From Hyphomicrobium zavarzinii ATCC 27496 (lineage in GTDB: Bacteria > Pseudomonadota > Alphaproteobacteria > Rhizobiales > Hyphomicrobiaceae): 64,000 nucleotides of DNA. A program made the position numbers and the translations under genes. The stretch covers positions 62,001 through 126,000 of the forward strand of contig NZ_KB911260.1 of NCBI RefSeq assembly GCF_000383415.1, written 5' to 3'. This document shows, one piece after another, positions 27,157-36,715 of this stretch. Within the stretch, counting starts at the first letter, position 1. Each line of letters starts with the position of its first letter. The notes under the pieces were generated by a model that made no database searches, was not told the DNA's origin, and saw only the letters and a program-made list of their open reading frames with translations.

Positions 27157-29361
27157 ATGCTTCGTTTCATCGCTTCATCAGCCATCGGTTTCGCTCTCGC
27201 GGCCGGTCTCGCCATTTCTGAGCCTCCTGCGGCCGGAGATGACGCGGGGGCCGTCACCATCGCTCAGTGGGGCCAGAGCGCTCCCGTGGAAAGCGAAGGA
27301 CGCGCGGACCCGCGAGCATCGCCCGATGCGCAGGTGTCTCCCGATCCGCAAGTATCGCCCGATCCTGGAGTGCCGAACGATCCGGCGCCGCCGGGAGGCC
27401 CGTCCGTCGGCCAGGCGGTGGATCCTTACGTCGTGCCCGCGCCGTCCGGGGCCACTCCAAACGCCTTGCCTCTGCCGGCCGATCCGGCGACGCCCGGCAT
27501 CGACGAGCTGATGCAGCTTGCTTCGGTCGAGATCGAATGGCGGGTCGAGAATCCGTTCCGCTTCTTCGCCGATCCCAAGGACACCGAGGTTCATCGCGCG
27601 ACCTATCTCGCGCTTTCGCCCGAGCAGCGCGACGCGGCACCAGTCCTCGCGGCCGAGCATGCACTGAGCCGGCGGCATGACGACGGCTGGGCGGAGAGCA
27701 TGTTCCGCAAGACGTGCTGGGCGGGACCGCGCAACAGGCACGTCTGCCCAGACAAGAGCGATTACGTCAATCCGGATCGCCATCGCGTGGTGGTCTCGCT
27801 CAAGGGCATGCCGGAGCCGACCGTCGATTGCCGCTGGTTCTCGTCGGCCCTCGGCGGCGGCGACGGTGGCGAGAACGTGATCACGCAGGCTTGCGGTGAG
27901 CCGCTCACGCTGACAGCACCCTATCCGCATGGGCTTTCCGTGCGCGTGGAGGTGGGCGGCATCACGGTGGCATCGACCGAGATCAAGGTGCGAGACATCT
28001 TCGTGGTGGGCATCGGCGACAGCTTCGGCTCGGGTGAAGGCAATCCGGATGTGCCCGTGCGCTTCTCGCCCGAGCGGACCATCGCCTACGGCAAGGGCGA
28101 AGGAACAGGCGACCTCACCGGATATCCGGCGCGCGTAGGCGCGTGGAAGCAGGTGGGCGACGACGAGTTCGTGAAGGAGAACGCGCGCTGGCTGGATCAG
28201 GCGTGCCATCGCTCGCTCTATTCGTATCAGCTCCGCGCGGCGCTCGAGCTTGCGGTGGAGGATCCGCATCGGGCTGTGACGTACACGGGGTTCGCCTGCT
28301 CGGGCGCCGAGGTCACGTGGGGACTGTTCCTGCGCTACAAGGGCAACGAGTGGGTGCCGCGTCCGCCGGACCTTTCGCAGATCTCGGCCGTGGCGGATGC
28401 GCAGTGCGGAAAGCGTGAAGCTCCGTTGCAGGACATGCCGGAGGCGTTCCACATGAAGGGCACGATCTCCGAGCTGCAAGGCGGCCTCGTGCTCAATAAG
28501 TGCCCGGTGGATCAATCGCGCAAGATCGATCTTCTGATGATGTCCATCGGCGGCAACGACGTGGGCTTTGCGCGTCTCGTCGCGAACGCGGTGCTATCGG
28601 ACTCCTCGCTGGTGCGCAGCCTGGGCGGCTGGTTCGGCCAGGTGCACGGAAACCAGGAGAGCGAGGCGCTGCTCGACCGGCTCGACGAGCGCTACAAGGC
28701 CATGAACCGCGCGGTGCACGGCATTCTGCACATCCCCTGGGACGAGAGCGACCGCGTCATTCTCACGGCCTATCCTCCGTTCGCGCTTCTCGACGATGCG
28801 GGCGCCATGTGCCCGGACGGAACGGCGGGCATGGAGGTGTTCAACGAGTTCGCGATCACGCAGAAGGCGGCGCTATCGAGCGCGTGGCTCGCCGACAAGC
28901 TCGACCAGGTGATGGAGAAGAGCGCGCACACGCACGGCTGGACGTTCGTCGAGGGCCATCGCAAGACGTTCGTGGGACGGGGGCTGTGCGCGGGGCATAC
29001 GAACGGGCTCGGCTCGATTGCGGATGACCTGCGGCTGCCACGCCGCCATGGGGACGTCTGGGTGCCTTACAACCCCGCGCATTACGAGGCTTACGCGGCG
29101 CGCCAGCGCTGGTTCCGCACACCGAACGATGCGTTTTTGACCGGCAACTTCCACGTCGCCGGGTCGGTGATGCAGAAGGTGCTCAAGCTGCAGAGCTTCT
29201 CATGGTTCCAGGTGCTACTGGCCTCCACCTACTCGGGTGCGTTCCATCCCACGGCCGAAGGACATGCGGCGATCGCGGATTCTGTGGTGCAGAAGGCGCG
29301 TGAGGTTCTGAAGCGTCACGGGCAGCAATCGGCCGCCGCTTTCGGGGCGACGGCGCAATAG
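27157..29361 (+). CDS. large exported SGNH/GDSL-family hydrolase
   Basis: A 734-residue protein. An N-terminal signal peptide (MLRFIASSAIGFALAAGLA) is followed by a ~60-residue Pro/Asp-rich linker with short repeats of the type VSPDPQ, a ~120-residue extra domain with several Cys (CWAGPRNRHVC), and an SGNH hydrolase domain. Block I is GDSFGSGEGNP with the Ser nucleophile at about residue 289; block III is GGND with Asn at about 467; block V is HPTAEGH with His at about 697. The Asp usually three residues before that His is Gly, as in dyad-type SGNH esterases. The substrate is unknown; an envelope or exported ester is likely. Confidence 0.82.
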   Translation: MLRFIASSAIGFALAAGLAISEPPAAGDDAGAVTIAQWGQSAPVESEGRADPRASPDAQVSPDPQVSPDPGVPNDPAPPGGPSVGQAVDPYVVPAPSGATPNALPLPADPATPGIDELMQLASVEIEWRVENPFRFFADPKDTEVHRATYLALSPEQRDAAPVLAAEHALSRRHDDGWAESMFRKTCWAGPRNRHVCPDKSDYVNPDRHRVVVSLKGMPEPTVDCRWFSSALGGGDGGENVITQACGEPLTLTAPYPHGLSVRVEVGGITVASTEIKVRDIFVVGIGDSFGSGEGNPDVPVRFSPERTIAYGKGEGTGDLTGYPARVGAWKQVGDDEFVKENARWLDQACHRSLYSYQLRAALELAVEDPHRAVTYTGFACSGAEVTWGLFLRYKGNEWVPRPPDLSQISAVADAQCGKREAPLQDMPEAFHMKGTISELQGGLVLNKCPVDQSRKIDLLMMSIGGNDVGFARLVANAVLSDSSLVRSLGGWFGQVHGNQESEALLDRLDERYKAMNRAVHGILHIPWDESDRVILTAYPPFALLDDAGAMCPDGTAGMEVFNEFAITQKAALSSAWLADKLDQVMEKSAHTHGWTFVEGHRKTFVGRGLCAGHTNGLGSIADDLRLPRRHGDVWVPYNPAHYEAYAARQRWFRTPNDAFLTGNFHVAGSVMQKVLKLQSFSWFQVLLASTYSGAFHPTAEGHAAIADSVVQKAREVLKRHGQQSAAAFGATAQ

Positions 29362-29387
29362 CGTCTCCGTCCCGGCGATAGAGCTTG

Positions 29388-31256
<1,869 letters not shown>

Positions 31257-31589
31257 CTCTTTGGGTGTCTTTCGTTAAGCGGGACCATGCGGGACGCAGG
31301 CCCCTGGCGTCAACGCCATCCGGTTGCCTGAAACGGAATGCCGCGTTTCTCAGGCCCATGGCGAACGTTAAGGGAGAAAACGGTTGGGAACCCTTGATTT
31401 TGAGCAAGTTAGAACCCCTCAGTAGGGCGCTTTTTCGATGCTTGTGCGGGCCGGGCATCTCGACTATAGAAGCGCATCCAGAAATTCGGGGTCGTGCCGT
31501 GTCGGGCATTCCGCCGCTTTTGGGCGTTGCTGCGCGCATATCTGCGCAGTTCCCTGCCCTCCGGCCCCATTTTGCAGCGAGCTACGGTC
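31257..31589. other. intergenic region upstream of rpmE
   Basis: A 333-base space between the divergent ABC exporter gene and rpmE. It holds the predicted rpmE promoter at 31441-31469. No coding sequence is supported; an in-frame extension of rpmE back to 31494 has no L31 similarity. Confidence 0.5.
31441..31469 (+). promoter_or_regulatory. predicted sigma-70-type promoter of rpmE
   Basis: CTTGTG at 31441-31446 and CTATAG at 31464-31469 are separated by 17 bases, matching the alphaproteobacterial CTTGAC-N17-CTATAT pattern well. Transcription would start near 31476, about 115 bases before the rpmE ATG. Confidence 0.5.
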
Positions 31590-31814
31590 ATGAAGAAAGA
31601 CGCCGATCTGCATCCCGATTATCACCAGATCACGGTCAAGATGACCGATGGGACGCAATTCGTTACCTACTCCACCTACGGCAAGGAGGGCGATGAGCTG
31701 CATCTCGACATCGATCCCACCTCGCATCCGGCTTGGACGGGCGGCGATCAGCGCCTGATGGACCGCGGTGGCCGTCTGTCGCGCTTCAAGAAGAAGTTCG
31801 AAGGCATTTTCTAA
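31590..31814 (+). CDS. rpmE: 50S ribosomal protein L31
   Basis: A 74-residue protein with the L31 signature: [37 protein letters not shown] and a basic C-terminus ([10 protein letters not shown]). No zinc-binding CxxC pair is present, so it is the Cys-free form normal for alphaproteobacteria. The long upstream extension of the ORF is not L31-like. A strong bidirectional terminator follows. Confidence 0.96.
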   Translation: MKKDADLHPDYHQITVKMTDGTQFVTYSTYGKEGDELHLDIDPTSHPAWTGGDQRLMDRGGRLSRFKKKFEGIF

Positions 31815-31901
31815 GCCTCGGAGCGCGCGGGGCAGGGGCGAAGGCGCCCCTCGCTTCCTGTGGCGCGTTGCCGCGGGGCTAGGTTTCAAGTCCGAAAAAA
31901 C

Positions 31902-31930
31902 AAAAGGCCCGGTTTTCGCCGGGCCTTTTT
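31902..31930. terminator. bidirectional rho-independent terminator between rpmE and rcdA
   Basis: AAAAGGCCCGG at 31902-31912 and CCGGGCCTTTTT at 31919-31930 form a GC stem flanked by A- and T-tracts with a six-base loop. It works in both directions and separates convergent rpmE and rcdA. Confidence 0.9.
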
Positions 31931-31955
31931 GCATTTGGGTTACCGGCCTCGAGCC

Positions 31956-32525
31956 TCAGCGAGCCGAGGCCGTGCGCAAGCCGCTCGCGAAGGCGCGCTC
32001 CAGCGTGTTGAGCTGGGAGGCGACGGGGTTCACGGGCGCTTCGGCTTCCGTTCCTGTCTGCTGCTGCGGCAGCATCGCGCGATCGAGCTGCACGATGCGA
32101 TCGTGGAGCATGAAGCTCGCGTCGATCAGGTCGCGAAGCCCCTGCGGCAGGTCTGCGAAGCCCTTGGTGTGCGCGGGACGGCCGAGCGTCTGCAGCTTGA
32201 CGCGTGCGCGCTTGGCTTCTGCTTCCTCTCTCGTGATCTCGCCTTCCTTGAGGGCGCGGCGGATCAAGAGCCAGGATGCGAGTTCCAGCAGGCGCGTCGT
32301 GAGGCGCATGCTCTCGGTCGCATAGAGGACGGTGATCTGGCTGGGGAGACCCTTGGACTCGCGGCGTCCTTCGCCATCGAGATAGGCGGCCGATCGCTCG
32401 ACCAGGGCCATGCCTTCGGAGAAGACTTTGTCGAACTGCTCGGAGGCCTGGAAACGCTCTCCGAAGGAGACCGTCTCGCCCTTGCTCGCGAACAGGCTTT
32501 CTACGCGGGAACCGTTGTTCATCAT
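31956..32525 (-). CDS. rcdA: DUF1465 protein, RcdA-type regulator of CtrA degradation
   Basis: A 189-residue helical protein of the DUF1465 family. The core EGMALVERSAAYLDGEGRRESK ... YATESMRLTTRLLELASWLL follows Caulobacter RcdA closely. In Caulobacter RcdA is an adaptor that, with CpdR and PopA, helps ClpXP degrade CtrA and other cell-cycle proteins. The C-terminal ~40 residues are disordered and Ala/Gln-rich. Neighbours rpmE, the CBS protein and DUF1192 are common companions in this order. The equivalent role here is inferred from family membership. Confidence 0.83.
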   Translation of the reverse strand: MMNNGSRVESLFASKGETVSFGERFQASEQFDKVFSEGMALVERSAAYLDGEGRRESKGLPSQITVLYATESMRLTTRLLELASWLLIRRALKEGEITREEAEAKRARVKLQTLGRPAHTKGFADLPQGLRDLIDASFMLHDRIVQLDRAMLPQQQTGTEAEAPVNPVASQLNTLERAFASGLRTASAR

Positions 32526-32962
32526 ACGCTTCGATACAAACGCCTACACATTGGTCACCATAGCATCGATAGATCCTAAGAGGCCAGGGTTAACAACTTG
32601 GCCAAGAAGGGGACAACGCGATGCGCGCGATCCATGTCCGGATCCTTGCAAGAGCCGCGCCGGAAAAAAATGAGCCGCCTCACGGCGGCTCAGAAGTCAA
32701 CAGGGAGGCGTCAAACAGGGTGGCTAGGCACCACCCAGGATCCAGATATCTGGATGACGAGGACGATACGCCCCGTTCCCTAACGAAGGCTTAATGATTG
32801 ACGAATTCCGAATCGTTTTTGCATTCACGTTTGCGGGGCACCTGTGGGTAAACGTTTTGCTTCAATGTGAGACAACGACGGCAGTGCGTGTCTCTCGCAC
32901 GGCAGCCCGTGCCGAATGCCTGCACAATCGAGCATAAGGCTCGCCACGTCTCACGGCGGATG
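32526..32962. other. intergenic region between rcdA and the CBS protein gene
   Basis: About 440 bases holding the upstream region of rcdA and, at 32664-32691, a minus-strand terminator for the CBS protein gene. A 61-codon plus-strand ORF at 32598 runs through that hairpin and has no recognisable features, so it is not called. Confidence 0.5.
32664..32691 (-). terminator. rho-independent terminator downstream of the CorC-family gene
   Basis: On the minus strand GAGCCGCC pairs with GGCGGCTC (32684-32691 with 32672-32679) around a four-base loop, followed by a run of seven T (A at 32664-32670 on the plus strand). It is well placed to end transcripts of the gene that stops at 32963. Confidence 0.75.
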
Positions 32963-34285
32963 TCAGACGGTTTCGGGCACCATGCGGGAAGCCAGCACCT
33001 TGTCGATGCGCCGCCCGTCGAGATCCACGACCTCGAACAGCCAGTTTCCGGACCGGATCTTCTCACCCGTCTTGGGAATGTGCTGCAGCTCGGCGAGCAC
33101 CAGTCCGGCAACCGTCGCGTAGGGGCGCCGTTCCGGCAGAGGGAAGCCCAACAGATCCGCCATCTCGTCGGCAGGCATGGAGCCAGAAAGCAGCCAGGAG
33201 CCGTCGTCGCGCTGGGTGGCGTTCGGCTCTTCGGAATCGGATTTGAACACGCCCACGATCGCCTCGAGGACGTCTGCGGGTGTCACCAGCCCCTCGAAAT
33301 GTCCGTACTCGTCGTGAATCAGCGCGATGGGCACGTCGGCCTCGCGGAGCACATTCAACGCGTCGAGCGCATCCATGGTCTCTGGGATTATCGGCACCTT
33401 GCGCAGGTGGCTGCGGATGTCGAGCGGCTTGCCTGCCAGGATGGCGGCCAAGAGCTCGCGCGTGCGCACGATGCCGACGAGCTGATCGACCGAGCCTTCG
33501 CCGACGGGGATCAGCGAATGAGGCGTCTCGATCAGTTGTTCGCGGATCTCGTGAGTCGACAACGAGATGTCGATCCAGTCCACATCCGTGCGCGGCGTCA
33601 TGAGGCCCACGACGGTGCGGTCGCCGAGACGCATCACGCCGGAGATCATCTCGCGCTCATGGGATTCGAGCACGCCTGCGGCTTCCGCCTCGGCGATCAC
33701 GATCGAAATTTCCTCGTCGGATACCTGGCTTTCGTTCGCTTCTTTCTGTCCGAAGACGCGGAACACGAGGCGTGTCGACGTGTCGAGCAGCCATACGGCC
33801 GGTCTCGCCAGGCTCGAGAAGGCGGCCATAGCTGGGGCGACGGCGCAGGCAATGCGCTCGGCATTGCGCAGCGCGATGTTCTTCGGAACAAGCTCGCCGA
33901 TGATTACGGAGAGATATGTGATGACGGCAATGACGGTGCCGTAGCCGAGAGGCGCGGCCACAGCATCCGGGAGGCCGGCTTCGCGTAGCGCGGTGTAGGC
34001 ATATTCACCGAAGGTTTCGCCCGAGTAGGCGCCGTTGATGATGCCGATCAGCGTAATGCCGATCTGCACGGCAGAGAGGAAGCGGCCGGGATCTGCAGAC
34101 AAAGCTAGGGCGCGTTTGGCGCCCGGATGGCCGGATGCGGCCAAAGCCTTCAGTCGGGGTTGGCGGCTCGATACAACCGCAAGTTCAGAAAGAGCAAAGA
34201 GGCCGTTGAGTAGGATCAGGGCCGTAACAATCAGAAGTTCGGTCACTTTGTTTGCGGCCGTCGATGTGCATCGAGGCCACTCCAT
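32963..34285 (-). CDS. CNNM/CorC (HlyC) family transporter-like protein with CBS pair
   Basis: A 440-residue membrane protein with four N-terminal helices of the CNNM (DUF21) domain (LIVTALILLNGLFALSELAVVSSR; GELVPKNIAL), a paired CBS module (LMTPRTDVDWIDI; DEYGHFEGLVTPADVLEAIVG), and a C-terminal CorC_HlyC domain (FEVVDLDGRRIDKV). Family members are linked to Mg2+/Co2+ efflux, although many are labelled hemolysins. The start is uncertain: ATG 34285 is used, but a GTG at 34246 would begin directly before the first helix as in many homologues. Confidence 0.86.
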   Translation of the reverse strand: MEWPRCTSTAANKVTELLIVTALILLNGLFALSELAVVSSRQPRLKALAASGHPGAKRALALSADPGRFLSAVQIGITLIGIINGAYSGETFGEYAYTALREAGLPDAVAAPLGYGTVIAVITYLSVIIGELVPKNIALRNAERIACAVAPAMAAFSSLARPAVWLLDTSTRLVFRVFGQKEANESQVSDEEISIVIAEAEAAGVLESHEREMISGVMRLGDRTVVGLMTPRTDVDWIDISLSTHEIREQLIETPHSLIPVGEGSVDQLVGIVRTRELLAAILAGKPLDIRSHLRKVPIIPETMDALDALNVLREADVPIALIHDEYGHFEGLVTPADVLEAIVGVFKSDSEEPNATQRDDGSWLLSGSMPADEMADLLGFPLPERRPYATVAGLVLAELQHIPKTGEKIRSGNWLFEVVDLDGRRIDKVLASRMVPETV

Positions 34286-34376
34286 GTTGCGAAGGGGGCG
34301 GATGCTATCGGCCTGGCGCGCCCCGGTCAATGCGGGTCAGTGCGGATGCTTCGGGGCGTCCGAGCCCGGCTTTTTC

Positions 34377-34574
34377 TCAACTTCCTGGTTTTTTGAACAG
34401 TGCGGCGGCCGCGTTCTCGTGGGCACGCTTGCGCGCAAGCTCGGCCTTCACGCGCTCGATTTCCGCCTCCAGCGCCGCGATACGGCTCTCCAGCTCGGAC
34501 ACGGAGAATGTCTCCAGATTGTTGCCGATACTTGCGGATTTCGGCGGTGCGGGCCTTGCGTCGTCCCAGTCCAT
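34377..34574 (-). CDS. DUF1192 family small protein
   Basis: A 65-residue protein beginning MDWDDARP, with a coiled-coil segment (VSELESRIAALEAEIERVKAEL) and a short polar end (AAAALFKK). This is the pattern of DUF1192, a conserved small alphaproteobacterial family of unknown function. It is divergent from the quinone oxidoreductase gene, an arrangement seen repeatedly in relatives. Confidence 0.82.
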   Translation of the reverse strand: MDWDDARPAPPKSASIGNNLETFSVSELESRIAALEAEIERVKAELARKRAHENAAAALFKKPGS

Positions 34575-34722
34575 GTCGGTCGCTCCCGGTCGCACTTTCT
34601 CTCACTTTGGGTTGAACGTGTCATTTTCGCCGTCCCGTCTCAAGCACCTCTGCTTGTAACCCTGCGCGCGCTCGGGCAGGTATGGCGCATCATCGACGTT
34701 CTTCTGCCGGAGTTTCCAAGAC

Positions 34723-35730
34723 ATGAGCGCACTGCCCGAAACCATGACCGTCATCGCCATCGCGGGCAAAGGTGGACCCGAGGTGCTGACCGCGGAGCAG
34801 CGCCCTGTTCCTTCGCCCGGCGCGGGACAGGTGCTGATCAAGGTGGAAGCGGCGGGCGTGAACCGTCCGGACGTGCTTCAGCGCAAGGGGCTCTATCCGG
34901 CGCCCAAAGGACATTCGGAGCTGCCGGGGCTCGAGGTTGCGGGAACTATCGCGGCGCTGGGAGAGGGTGCGTCGCGCTTCAAGATCGGCGACCGCGTCAT
35001 GGCGCTGCTGAACGGCGGCGGCTATGCGGAGTACGCTCTCGCGGAGGAGCCTGCGACACTTGCCGTTCCCAAGGGCGTCTCCATGGTCGAGGCCGCAGCC
35101 ATTCCGGAAACGTTCTTCACGGTCTGGCACAACGTGTTCGAGCGCGGCGGGCTCAAGAGCGGAGAGTGGTTCCTGGTGCATGGCGGATCGAGCGGCATCG
35201 GCGTGACGGCGATCCAGCTTGCGGCGGCGCTCGGCGCCAAGGTGATCACGACGGCGGGCTCCGCAAAAAAGTGCGAGGCGTGCGTTGCGCTCGGCGCAGA
35301 GCGCGCGGTTGACTACACGCAGGAAGATTTCACCGAGGTGGTGAAGGCGGAGACGCAGGGGCGCGGTGTCGATGTCATCCTCGACATGGTGGGCGGCGAT
35401 TACGTGGACCGCAACATCCGCTCGCTCGCCGACGACGGGCGTCTCGTCAACATCGGCTATCAATCGGGCTCGAAAGTCACCGTCGACATGATGCGCGTGA
35501 TGCTGAAGCGGCTGACGCTGACCGGCTCGACGCTGCGCATCCGTCCGACGGAGATCAAGGGTGCGATCGCGCGCAGTGTTGAGACACATGCTCTGCCGCT
35601 TGTGGAAAGCGGCAAGGTGCGTGTGATCGTGGACAGCACGTTTCCGCTTTCCAAGGCAGCCGAGGCGCATGCGCGGATGGAGACGAGCCAGCACATCGGC
35701 AAGATCGTGCTTACGGTGGCGGGCGCCTAG
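34723..35730 (+). CDS. NAD(P)H quinone oxidoreductase (zeta-crystallin type MDR)
   Basis: A 335-residue medium-chain dehydrogenase without catalytic zinc ligands. It has the GVNRPDVLQRKGLYP signature of quinone oxidoreductases, a GDRVMAL segment and a Rossmann motif in VHGGSSGIGVTAIQLAAALGA. It matches the PIG3-like class of NADPH quinone reductases. The electron acceptor in vivo is not known. ATG 34723 is preceded by GGAG at 34709. Confidence 0.92.
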   Translation: MSALPETMTVIAIAGKGGPEVLTAEQRPVPSPGAGQVLIKVEAAGVNRPDVLQRKGLYPAPKGHSELPGLEVAGTIAALGEGASRFKIGDRVMALLNGGGYAEYALAEEPATLAVPKGVSMVEAAAIPETFFTVWHNVFERGGLKSGEWFLVHGGSSGIGVTAIQLAAALGAKVITTAGSAKKCEACVALGAERAVDYTQEDFTEVVKAETQGRGVDVILDMVGGDYVDRNIRSLADDGRLVNIGYQSGSKVTVDMMRVMLKRLTLTGSTLRIRPTEIKGAIARSVETHALPLVESGKVRVIVDSTFPLSKAAEAHARMETSQHIGKIVLTVAGA

Positions 35731-35749
35731 GCCGTCGAACGTTTGGCGC

Positions 35750-36622
35750 TCACCAGTGGAGCACGGACATGGCCGCGATGGGGCTGATGTCCGGATCGGG
35801 GAAGAGAGTGGTCAGCGTGTCGCTGGACAGCCCCGACGAGACGTGAACGCCGCTTGCGATGAACACGCTGTCGATGCCGGCTGCCGCCGCGCCTTTGATG
35901 TCGGTGCGGATGCCGTCGCCGATGGCGAGAATGCGCTCACGCGGCACGGCCTTCCCCTTGAGCCTTTCCACCTCGGCAAGCGCCAGGTCGTAGACGGGCA
36001 GATAGGGCTTGCCGGCGTAGGACACGCTTCCGCCGAGCGCTTCGTAGGCGGATGCCAGCGCGCCCGCGCAATAAATGATGTTCGAGCCGCGCTCGACGGT
36101 GAGATCCGGGTTCGCGCACACCATCGGCAGCTTGCGCGCGGCAAAGTCTGCGAGCATGGGGGCGTAATCGTCCGGGGTTTCGATCTCGTCGTCGAAGAGG
36201 CCGGTGCAGGAGACGGCGTCGGCATCGCCGGGGTCGGAAAGCGTGACGCCGAGGCCATCGTAGAGTGCGAGATCGCGCTCGGGGCCGAGGTGAAACACGT
36301 TCTTGCCCGCGAATGCGCCGACGAAGGCACGGGCTGCGTCGCCGGATGTCACGATGGTATCCCAGGCAAAGCGCGGTACGCCGATGCGGTCGAGCTGCAC
36401 GGCGATGTTTGCGGCGGGGCGGGGCGCGTTGGAGAGCAGCAGTACGGTGCCGCCGGCCAGCCGGAAGCGCGTGCAGGCTTCGCAGGCGGATGCGAACGGC
36501 TCGACGCCGTTGTGAATGACGCCCCAGATGTCCGTCAGCCAGACGTCCCGGCCTGCGGCGAGGCCGGTGATCGAGGGGACGATGGGGATGGCGCGGGCGA
36601 TGCGTTCAGCGGGTGTTTCCAT
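35750..36622 (-). CDS. TIGR01459-type HAD class IIA hydrolase
   Basis: A 290-residue HAD phosphatase. Motif I is DIWGVIHNG (a class IIA type DxxGxxxxG box), motif II is LLLSNAPRP, and motifs III/IV are KPYLPVYDLAL and GDGIRTDIKGAAAAGIDSVFIASG. The family is widespread in alphaproteobacteria without an assigned substrate; relatives act on nucleotide monophosphates or sugar phosphates. ATG 36622 is chosen over upstream TTG and GTG codons. It converges with the quinone oxidoreductase gene, 19 bases apart. Confidence 0.85.
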   Translation of the reverse strand: METPAERIARAIPIVPSITGLAAGRDVWLTDIWGVIHNGVEPFASACEACTRFRLAGGTVLLLSNAPRPAANIAVQLDRIGVPRFAWDTIVTSGDAARAFVGAFAGKNVFHLGPERDLALYDGLGVTLSDPGDADAVSCTGLFDDEIETPDDYAPMLADFAARKLPMVCANPDLTVERGSNIIYCAGALASAYEALGGSVSYAGKPYLPVYDLALAEVERLKGKAVPRERILAIGDGIRTDIKGAAAAGIDSVFIASGVHVSSGLSSDTLTTLFPDPDISPIAAMSVLHW

Positions 36623-36715
36623 ACCCGCATGGGTAAAGGCTGGCACCTCATTCGGCAAGCGGCGCGCGGGGGTGCCGCGCGCCGCTTGGGCCGTAAAACT
36701 CAGACTTGACGGCGA

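Noticed and set aside
32598-32783. 61-codon plus-strand ORF downstream of the CBS gene
   Set aside because: It crosses a clear minus-strand terminator and has no coding features.
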